This document shows positions 1-6,753 of a stretch of 7,821 nt of DNA, piece after piece. Below the pieces are notes generated by a model. The model saw only the letters and a program-made list of their open reading frames with translations, was not told the DNA's origin and searched no databases. The stretch lies in assembly GCA_028822575.1 (NCBI GenBank), contig JAPKDN010000130.1, positions 1-7,821 on the forward strand, read 5' to 3'. Source of the stretch: Alphaproteobacteria bacterium (GTDB lineage Bacteria; Pseudomonadota; Alphaproteobacteria; Thalassobaculales; Thalassobaculaceae). The translations under genes and the position numbers were made by a program. Positions within the stretch are counted from its first letter, which is position 1. Each line of letters starts with the position of its first letter.

Positions 1-817
1 CGTTCCCACGCGACGGATCAGACAAGAAGAAATCGAATTCGACCTCGCCGGCGATCTTGGTAATCTTGTTGACATTAGCGTTTTTAAAACGGACCCATTC
101 GGTTCGCAGAAAGGTCAAACCGTCGATGGAGTTCAGGCGGACTGCGTTCCTGTCGCAGGCCGTGGCGGCGACGCGGTCTGGTCGATTGATTACGACGGCT
201 TTTCGTTTGCTTCGATATGCGCCTTCAGGCTGTTTAGGGAGAAACCTTCGGCGTCGGCATCGGCGAAGGAGTTCAAGAGAAGCGAATGAGGAGGTTAGGC
301 GTCGAGACGAGGAATGTTGCCGTGGGCGACGTAAAACTGAGGGCCTGGAGCGGCGGGTCTAAAAGCAAGAACTTGGTGGCGAAATGCCCCCCACAGAGGT
401 TCGTGTTGATCGATCCATCGGATCGAGCGCCGAGAATGATCTGCGTTGTGTCAAAGCCACAGATTGGTATGATCGCTCGGGCCTCTACGTCTCGGGCCGG
501 TCCGATCCGTAGGGGTCGAGTTCGACGGGTGCGCGCCCGAAGAAATCCTGCATGATTAACCGACCACGACGTGGGTGGCCAAAGTGGTTAATAATCGCGG
601 CGAGACCTTTATGGGCTGCAGCATGGGATTGGTCCGCAACCGCCACCTTGGCGAATTCCAGCGAATCTTCCTGAAGGCGGTCTTGGCACAATAAGACGTC
701 CGCGAATTTTGCACGCGCCCTTAAATCCTTATCGTCTGCCTGAATGCGCCGTCGTGCTTCGCGTTCTCGCGTCACGTGCTTGCTGGGTGACTGTTCTGGC
801 AGCGCGCTCTTATCCAT
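1..817 (-). pseudogene. Decayed TPR-repeat protein gene, partial at left edge
   Basis: No intact gene is present, but the minus strand carries colinear protein-like fragments in three frames, read right to left. Fragment 1 (817 to 485, from an ATG, 110 codons) contains a TPR-like helix pair around AKFADVLLCQDRLQE and FAKVAVADQSHAAAHKGLAA, then a TAG. Fragment 2 (about 455 to 330) includes SDGSINTNLCGGHFATKF. Fragment 3 (294 to 190) begins PPHSLLLNSFADADAEGF and ends IEANEKPS-stop. Fragment 4 (about 200 to the edge) includes VVINRPDRVAATACDRNAVR, RTEWVRFK and GEVEFDFFLSDPSRG. From memory, alphaproteobacterial TPR proteins with a C-terminal ATP-grasp-like domain have a similar order: a TPR block, then PPHxLxxNxxxDAD, then VINxPxxVxxTxRxxNxxRL. 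The repeated frame changes and shortened linkers indicate a true pseudogene and not a single read error. The strand and the decayed state are fairly secure; the exact family and function are not. Confidence 0.6.
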
Positions 818-1093
818 CGATTTTCACGGCCAAGCCAACCGTACCCAGAATGGTGTACCCGGCCCTATACCGCTTGCCGGTCCTGGCATTTTACGATCCC
901 AACTCCCCCTCACGATTAATACAGGGGAAGGATCTGTCAACTTTTAGTGAGATTTAATCGCTTCTTGGTTTTATCTGGCTTGCGGCCTGGCGGGATTTTC
1001 GCGATGTCTTAAGTTTGAGGAACGCTTTGGCTGGTCTACGGTGATGGTGGCTTTAGAGTGGTTTTGGCACGTTATGGGGGGAAGGCGTTGGGA
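818..1093. other. Divergent intergenic region, no gene seen
   Basis: This stretch separates the decayed minus-strand gene from the plus-strand operon, so it should carry the operon promoter. No open frame with protein-like content is visible on either strand; the minus frame has a TGA just upstream of the TPR fragment's ATG. AT-rich patches occur at about 889-960, including TTAATAC and TTTAATC. The minus strand has TTGACA near 935, but no convincing -10 at normal spacing follows it. I could not assign a promoter or operator with confidence. Confidence 0.5.
1077..1085 (+). promoter_or_regulatory. Strong Shine-Dalgarno for the aldo/keto reductase
   Basis: The purine run GGGGGAAGG sits about 8 bases before a TTG at 1094. 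It supports that TTG over the upstream GTG at 1058, which has no comparable ribosome site in front of it. Confidence 0.6.
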
Positions 1094-2098
1094 TTGGATC
1101 CGTTCGAGCGAATAAAAATTGGCGAAACCGGTGTGGCGATAACTCGGCTAGGGCTGGGCGGTGTTTTTGTCGGTGGGCGGGAGCTTGATGACGGCTCCAG
1201 CACCGATTATGAGACGGCGCTCGCAACACTGGAGCATGCTCATCGTATCGGGATTCGTTATTTTGATACCGCGCCGTTCTATGGTCGAGGACGGAGTGAG
1301 AAACGCTTCGGCAAGGTGCTCGGCCAATTGCCGCGAGACAGTTTCGTGCTGTCGACCAAGGTTGGGCGCCTGCTGGTGCCCGACCCGGACGCCCCGGGAC
1401 ATTGGGCCAAGGATGACATCGCGCATATGACGGCGCATTTCGACCTTTCCCGCGACGGCATTTTCAGAGCGGTCGAGGAAAGCCTGGAGCGTCACCACCT
1501 TGGTCACGCCGAGATTCTGTACCTGCATGACCCCGACGTCGAGAATTTGGAGGACGAGGCGATCGCTACCGCTTTTCCGACGCTGATGGAGCTGAAGGAA
1601 CAGGGTATAGTTAAAGCAATCGGCACGGGCATGAACCAATGGGAAATGCCGCTCCGGTTCCTTCAACAGTTTGACCTGGATGTCATTCTTCTGGCTGGCC
1701 GCTACACGCTGCTTGATCAGGTGGCCTATCCGGAGTTGTTGCCGTTCTGCGAGCGCAAGGGTCTCAAGATCGTCACCGGTGGGCCGTTCAATTCTGGTAT
1801 TCTCGCGGCCGCTGATCTTGATCAACCTGTGTGGTTCAATTATCAGCGCGCGGCGCCCGAATGGATCGACAAGGCGCGGGCCTTGAAGGCAATCTGTGGG
1901 CGCCATGGTGTCGACTTGCGAGCGGCGGCGCTGCAATTTCCGCTAGCGCATCCGGCGGTTGCCTGTGTCATTCCCGGCGCCGCCAGCCCCCAACAGGTGG
2001 AGGAGAACGCGGCCCTCATCCGAGTGGATTGTCCCGCCGACCTTTGGGCCGAAATGAAGCATGACGGGCTTATCCCGGCGGATGCTCCAACTCCTTGA
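1094..2098 (+). CDS. Aldo/keto reductase, D-threo-aldose 1-dehydrogenase-like
   Basis: A NAD(P)-dependent cytoplasmic oxidoreductase with a TIM-barrel fold. From the TTG at 1094 it is 334 residues. The start is chosen because the protein then begins MDPFERIKIGETG, as family members do, behind a good ribosome site; GTG 1058 would add 12 atypical residues. The aldo/keto reductase tetrad is intact: Asp58 and Tyr63 (YFDTAPFYG), Lys89 (LSTKVGR) and His145 (LYLHDPD). The C-terminal part carries GPFNSGIL, a NYQRAAPEW segment, and AALQFPLAHPAVACVIPG followed by QVEEN, which is typical of the D-threo-aldose/L-fucose dehydrogenase and pyridoxal 4-dehydrogenase branch. Family members oxidise aldoses to lactones, but the true substrate cannot be read from sequence. 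It is the first gene of the operon, 27 bases before the broken acyl-CoA synthetase gene. No lesions are seen. A reductive role on an aldehyde product is an alternative. Confidence 0.92.
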   Translation: MDPFERIKIGETGVAITRLGLGGVFVGGRELDDGSSTDYETALATLEHAHRIGIRYFDTAPFYGRGRSEKRFGKVLGQLPRDSFVLSTKVGRLLVPDPDAPGHWAKDDIAHMTAHFDLSRDGIFRAVEESLERHHLGHAEILYLHDPDVENLEDEAIATAFPTLMELKEQGIVKAIGTGMNQWEMPLRFLQQFDLDVILLAGRYTLLDQVAYPELLPFCERKGLKIVTGGPFNSGILAAADLDQPVWFNYQRAAPEWIDKARALKAICGRHGVDLRAAALQFPLAHPAVACVIPGAASPQQVEENAALIRVDCPADLWAEMKHDGLIPADAPTP

Positions 2099-2125
2099 AG
2101 GATCGATGATAGAGGGTATTCAACG

Positions 2126-3684
2126 ATGTATATGACCCAGGGATTGCGGCGGACTGCCAAGATTTTGCCAGACAAGACGGCGCTGATCTCAAAGACGGTG
2201 GAGATTACCTGGGCGACGTTTCAGGATCGAGTAGCGCGTCTGGCCGGCGCGTTGCACGGCCTTGCCATGAAAACCGAGGATCGGGTGGCGATGCTGTCCT
2301 TCAACTCGCATCGGTATGCCGAATACTATTAAGGGGTGTTTTGGGCTGGCGCCAACATGGTTCCAATGAATATCCGTTGGTCCTTGGCCGAGCATATCTA
2401 TTCGATCAAGGATTCAGGGGCCCGTTTCCTGATCGTCGATGATGCTTTCGCTGAAATGGGTGCCGAGATCGCTAAGGAATGTGCGTCGGTGGAGCATGTG
2501 ATCTTCGCCGGTGACGGGCCCTGTCCTAGCGGTATGTTGCCTTTCGAGGATTTGATCGCCGACGCGGTGCGGGCCGAGGATGCTTTTCGCAATGGCGAGG
2601 ATCTGGCGGGAATATTTTATACCGGCGGCACCACCGGTTTTCCAAAGGGCGTGATGTTGCCGCACCGGGCGCTATGGGCAAGCTCATTTTGCTTCGCGGC
2701 TGGGGCCAACGTGACGCCGGAGGATCGAATGATCCATGCACCGCCGCTTTTTCATATCGCTGGCAGCGCCATGTTGTTGACCACGACTCTGGCCGCTGGC
2801 AGTCATGCTTTTATTCCAGGCTTTGCGCCGAAGGCTTTCCTGGACGCGGTGACTGATTTCGGCGGTACGATCACTTGCTGGTGCCGACGATGATCGCGAT
2901 GCTGCTGCAGTCACCAGAGCTGGAAGCCACTGATACCAACAAGCTGACGCGGATGCTTTACGGTGCGTCGACGATGACGCTGACGATCCTCAAGGAAGCG
3001 ATGAAGAAAATACCAGAAACTCGTTTCATCCACGCCTATGGGCAGACGGAGCTGGCGTCCCTGGTGACGCTGCTTGGCTTGGATTATCACGTTTTGGAGG
3101 GACCCAAGGCCGAGAAAATTCGGTCGGTTGGTCAAGTGGCCCCACCGGTGGAGATCGAGATCGTCGACGCGAACGGAGCCGAAGTGCCGCGTAATCAACC
3201 AGGCGAGGTGCGGGTTCGTGTTGCCAACGCGATGCTCGGTTATTGGAACAAACCAGAGCAAACCGCCGAGACCTTGCGTAATGGCTGGGGCTATACCGGC
3301 GATGGTGGGGTGATGGACGAGGACGGTTTGATCTACATCGTCGATCGGGTGAAGGACATTATCATCTCGGGTGGCGAGAACATCTATTCCGCCGAGGTCG
3401 AGAATGCGATCATGCAATTCCCGGGGCTGGCGGAATGCGCCGTCATCGGTATACCGGATGTTAAATGGGGCGAGATGGTGCACGCGGTTGTCGTGCCGCG
3501 CGAGGCTCAGAAGCCGGAACCCGAGGCTATTATCGCGCTATGCCGTGCGTTGATCGCTGGCTACAAATGCCCCAGGACGGTCGAGGTGCGATCCGAGCCA
3601 TTACCCAAATCCGGTGCCGGAAAAATCCAAATATTCGAGCTGCGCGCGCCTTTCTGGGAAGGCCGGAATAGGAATGTAAGCTGA
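2126..3684 (+). pseudogene. AMP-forming acyl-CoA synthetase, broken by a stop and a frameshift
   Basis: An ANL-superfamily enzyme that would activate a carboxylic acid with ATP and attach it to CoA. The start ATG at 2126 follows AGAGGG (2111-2116) by 9 bases. The frame is interrupted by TAA at 2330-2332 (after SHRYAEYY; the frame resumes GVFWAGANMVPMN) and by a one-base loss near 2873-2877, where FGGTIT joins LLVPTMIAML. With one base restored and the TAA read through, the product is about 519 residues, the normal family length. All landmarks survive: the P-loop YTGGTTGFPKGV (2618-2653), YGQTE (3037-3051), the TGDGG...DEDG...RVKD motif and GGENIYSAEVE (about 3294-3402), and PKSGAGK with the catalytic lysine codon at 3622-3624. 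Such conservation implies very recent inactivation or sequence error. The acid substrate is unknown; medium-chain, aromatic or branched acids are all possible. Confidence 0.9.
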
Positions 3685-4907
3685 TGACGCGTCTGGACCG
3701 AGCCGCACCGCTACCGGGCTATTTCGCGTCACCCTGGCCGGTTGAGTGCGGCGGTAATCGAAGACAAAAGGCGGCGTTGGGTGGGCTTGACGCTCGGTCT
3801 GGTTCGGCAAGCGTGACAACGCGCTGGGACGGCAGATAGCGTGTCATGACCGTCCGCCGAGCGCCAGGCGAGATCTTTGTCGGTGGTACTATGCCCGCAT
3901 GGTCGGGTCCGGAGCCGCATGGATGGCTGCAAAGAATAGCCCCCAAAACCTTGGAGACGGTGGCGGAGTCACCGACCCTCCCGGCCGGTGGGCATGTCTG
4001 GTGCGGCGCGATCGCGGCGCATGCTAATGGCGATATTTACAAGGTTAATGGCTGCTACATGCATCGGTCTGACACGGATTGTCAGGTTGTGACGGAATGC
4101 CGCTTGCCGGTCGACCAGGCCCATAACGGCCTGCTCATCCTTTCTGACGGTACCATCGTGACCAAGGGTCTTCGCTTGGTGGAACAGGGACCATCTACGG
4201 TGACACGCCTGTCTTCGAATGGGCTGGAGGTGATTGGAGAGCCGCTCCAGTTGCCGGAAGGTTCAATGGGGCAGATTGCCAGCGATCTGACCGACGACGG
4301 TGAGTTCATCTATATCCCGGGTATTGAGCGTGTCTGGCGCATCCCCGTTGAGCCCGACCTTATGTCCATCGACCTGGGCTTTTCGCCGCTCTATCGCAGG
4401 TAAAGAGGGACTCAGGGCCTGTCGAGGCCCCGAGCAACCGGTTGAGCTGGCGGCGGCCCGCGCCTTGGTCTGGGCCACAGCGGTTGTTGAAGGTCTCGCT
4501 CGAAACCGGGGATATCCGCGAGATTGAGCCATTTGGAACCCCGGGCGGTGGGATCATCGCGCCGCCGGTCCATGTGCCGGAACATGGCATCTGTATCGCC
4601 TGGGATAGCATCAATGGCGGCCTTGCCGGGAATCGCGGACGATGCCGACGGTCTGCGGGTGGCTTGGGCGCTGGACGCGCGGCCGTCCATGCAACCGGTA
4701 GTGTTCCTCGAAACCGGCAAGCTGGTGATCAATGATTTGCGCGACAATGACGATCGATTGATAGTGGTCGATATTCCAACTCGCACGGTGATCGATGATG
4801 TAAGCGCCGGTTCCAGAGTCGCCAATGGGATGTTCCTTACCCCTGGCGGCGACCGGGATGTGTATTACTGCTCCACCTTCGCGGTCGCGCGCGTTCAGTG
4901 GGGATAG
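3684..4907 (+). pseudogene. SMP-30/gluconolactonase-like beta-propeller protein, broken
   Basis: The likely start is ATG 3684, which overlaps the synthetase stop (ATGA) and follows AGGAA at 3670-3674. The N-terminus reads MTRLDRAAPLPGYFASPWPV, then CGGNRRQKAALGGLDAR. Three lesions are visible: TAG at 3837-3839 in the same frame; a frame change with likely loss of sequence at about 4398-4440, between DLGFSPLYRR and RLSWRRPAPWSGPQRLLKV; and an extra G in GGG 4628-4630, between DSINGGLAG and ADDADGLRVAWALD. The last frame ends in GMFLTPGGDRDVYYCSTFAVA and a TAG. Blade-like repeats such as HANGDIYKVNG, NGLLILSDG and GEFIYIPG suggest a six-bladed propeller of the SMP-30, gluconolactonase or strictosidine synthase-like group, whose members hydrolyse lactones or similar esters. 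The substrate is unknown. Proximity to an aldose-dehydrogenase-like gene fits a lactonase role, but that is inference. Confidence 0.8.
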
Positions 4908-5044
4908 AAGCGAGGTTTGAATCCGCCTGATGCTCAATGCGGCGGTGCCTCTACCGCACGCGCCCTTGAGCGGCTAGGCTATGCGATCTTATGAGAGATA
5001 TTACGCGTCAATCGGTCGACCGAGCCGACGCCAGGGAGCGGACC
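4908..5044. other. Short intergenic gap within the operon
   Basis: These 137 bases contain a weak 5-bp inverted repeat (TGCGG at about 4938, CCGCA at about 4954) with no T run, so no terminator is called. AGGGAG at 5033-5038 lies 6 bases before ATG 5045 and supports that start for the ThDP enzyme, rather than the in-frame ATG at 4991. Confidence 0.5.
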
Positions 5045-6706
5045 ATGAACGGGATTGATTATATCGCACAAATCCTGAAGCAAGAGGGCGTCGACTGGAT
5101 GTCCTGCTTTCCCAGCAACCCGCTAATCACCGCGGCCGCCAAGATCGGTATCCGACCGATCGCGTTCCGGCACGAGCGTGGCGCGATGATGGCCGCCGAC
5201 GGCTACAGCCGGATCAGCGACCGTAAACGTTTCGGCGTGGTCGCGGTTCAGTCCCAGGCTGGTGCCGAGAATATAATGGGTGGGCTCTCGCAGGCATACG
5301 CCGACAACGTCCCGGTCCTGGTCATGCTCGGTGGTAATGCCCTCAATCAACTCTCCGTGCGACCGAATTTCCACGCAGCCCAACGGATGCAGGGGTGGGC
5401 AAAGCAGATCGAAACGATCTACACGCCAGGCCAGGTCGGCGACGTAATGCGCCGGGCCTTCCACGCGCTGCGTAACGGCGCTCCGGGGCCGGTGGTGGTC
5501 GAGTTGACCCAGGATGTCTGTGGTCAGGACCTGCCCGAGGCCGCGATGAACTATCGCTCGCCAAAACTTTCCCGCCAGACGCCCGAAGCAGCAGATATCG
5601 TGGCCGCGGTCGATGGGCTACTGAAGGCTAGCAAGCCGGTGATCTGGGCAGGTGCCGGCGTATTGGCTTCAGGCGCTACCGAGGCATTGCGGGAGCTCGC
5701 GGAACTAACCGCCGTGCCGGTATTCTGCACCATGCCGGGGAAATCGGCGATGGATGAGCGCCATCCCCTGGCGCTCGGCGCCGGCGGCGGGACCACTACC
5801 AAGGCCGCGCATGCCTGGCTTACCGAGAGTGACGTTTTCCTCGGATTGGGTACCAGTTTGACCCGCTCACCTTATGGCCAGGCGATCCGGGGCGGTAAAG
5901 TCATGATCCATAACACAGTGAATCCCGATGATATCAACAAAGACGAGGCGGCCGATGTCGGTCTTGTCGGCGATACCTTACTCACGATCGAGGCTTTGAT
6001 CGTCGAGGTGAAGGCGCGGACCGGCGGCAAGGGCACGGGCGATCGTGCCAAGGTCGAGGCCGAGGTCGCTGCCGTGAAGGCTGAGTGGATGGCTGAATGG
6101 ACGCCCATCCTCACCTCGGATGAAGAACCGATGAGCTATTACCGGGTGATCCATGAGCTGAACCAGAACCTTGATCTAGAGAACAGCATCGTCACGCACG
6201 ACGCCGGCGCGCCCAGGGACTCGATCGTGCCGTTCTATAACGCCACGACGCCACACAGCTATATCGGCTGGGGCAAGACCACGCATCTGGGTTTTGGCAT
6301 ACCGCTGATGGTCGGGGCCAAGATGGCCGAGCCTGATAAGTTCTGTCTCAACCTGATGGGTGATGGTGCGTTCGGTATGTCCGGCACCGATATCGAGACC
6401 GCCGCCCGCTCCGGCGTGGCGATCACCACGGTGCTGCTGAATAACAGCGCCATGGCGACCTATTCGGGGCCTACCCAAGGCACCATCGGTGCCGAGGCGC
6501 GTGAGCAATATGGCGTCTCCACCATGCATGGGGATTATGCGAAAATCGCCGAAGGCATGGGCGCCGTTGGCCTTCGGGTGAGCAAGCCTTCCGAGATGGG
6601 GCCGGCGCTGCATGAGGCGCGTCGGCTGAACGGCGAAGGTCGGACGGTTCTGATTGAGGTCGCCGCGAATGTCGAGGAACGTCGCTCGAGGTTCGTTGCG
6701 CGGTAA
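5045..6706 (+). CDS. ThDP-dependent enzyme, acetolactate synthase/oxalyl-CoA decarboxylase superfamily
   Basis: A thiamine-diphosphate enzyme of 553 residues, within the usual 540-600 for the group, with the three-domain POX layout. The N-terminal Pyr domain has the cofactor-activating glutamate at Glu44 (FRHERGAMMAADGYSR) and the segment QAGAENIMGGLSQAYADN (about 71-88). The central domain follows at about 190-340. The C-terminal PP domain has the ThDP/Mg motif GDGAF...NN (Gly439-Asp440-Gly441, with Asn466-Asn467). The stretch GDGAFGMSGTDIET resembles the AFGxSGxxxET of oxalyl-CoA decarboxylase and 2-hydroxyacyl-CoA lyase. True acetolactate synthase is unlikely given the catabolic neighbours and the absence of a regulatory subunit gene in the window. 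The start at ATG 5045 is chosen by its ribosome site and by family N-termini; 18 extra residues would come from 4991. The thiolase-like gene follows after 47 bases. Substrate unproven. Confidence 0.93.
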   Translation: MNGIDYIAQILKQEGVDWMSCFPSNPLITAAAKIGIRPIAFRHERGAMMAADGYSRISDRKRFGVVAVQSQAGAENIMGGLSQAYADNVPVLVMLGGNALNQLSVRPNFHAAQRMQGWAKQIETIYTPGQVGDVMRRAFHALRNGAPGPVVVELTQDVCGQDLPEAAMNYRSPKLSRQTPEAADIVAAVDGLLKASKPVIWAGAGVLASGATEALRELAELTAVPVFCTMPGKSAMDERHPLALGAGGGTTTKAAHAWLTESDVFLGLGTSLTRSPYGQAIRGGKVMIHNTVNPDDINKDEAADVGLVGDTLLTIEALIVEVKARTGGKGTGDRAKVEAEVAAVKAEWMAEWTPILTSDEEPMSYYRVIHELNQNLDLENSIVTHDAGAPRDSIVPFYNATTPHSYIGWGKTTHLGFGIPLMVGAKMAEPDKFCLNLMGDGAFGMSGTDIETAARSGVAITTVLLNNSAMATYSGPTQGTIGAEAREQYGVSTMHGDYAKIAEGMGAVGLRVSKPSEMGPALHEARRLNGEGRTVLIEVAANVEERRSRFVAR

Positions 6707-6753
6707 TGAAAGTCCCAAATTAACCAAAAGTCGGGAATAGACAGGGGAAAGCG

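Noticed and set aside
2..289. Plus-strand frame open from the left edge to TGA at 287-289 (95 codons)
   Set aside because: It is codon-aligned antisense to the minus-strand fragments. The minus reading has higher third-position GC and recognisable family-like motifs, so the plus frame is probably a shadow, though this is not proven.
57..362. Plus-strand 101-codon frame
   Set aside because: Arg/Ser-rich composition with no family resemblance; antisense to the decayed TPR gene.
920..945. TTGACA on the minus strand as promoter of the TPR gene
   Set aside because: No convincing -10 at 16-18 bp spacing; the TATTAAT that follows is too close.
1148..1936. 262-codon minus-strand open frame
   Set aside because: Lies wholly antisense to the clearly conserved aldo/keto reductase; no motif.
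2911..3483. 190-codon minus-strand open frame
   Set aside because: Antisense to conserved synthetase motifs; shadow of high-GC coding sequence.
4936..4960. Possible terminator hairpin after the propeller gene
   Set aside because: Only a 5-bp stem and no T run; likely chance.
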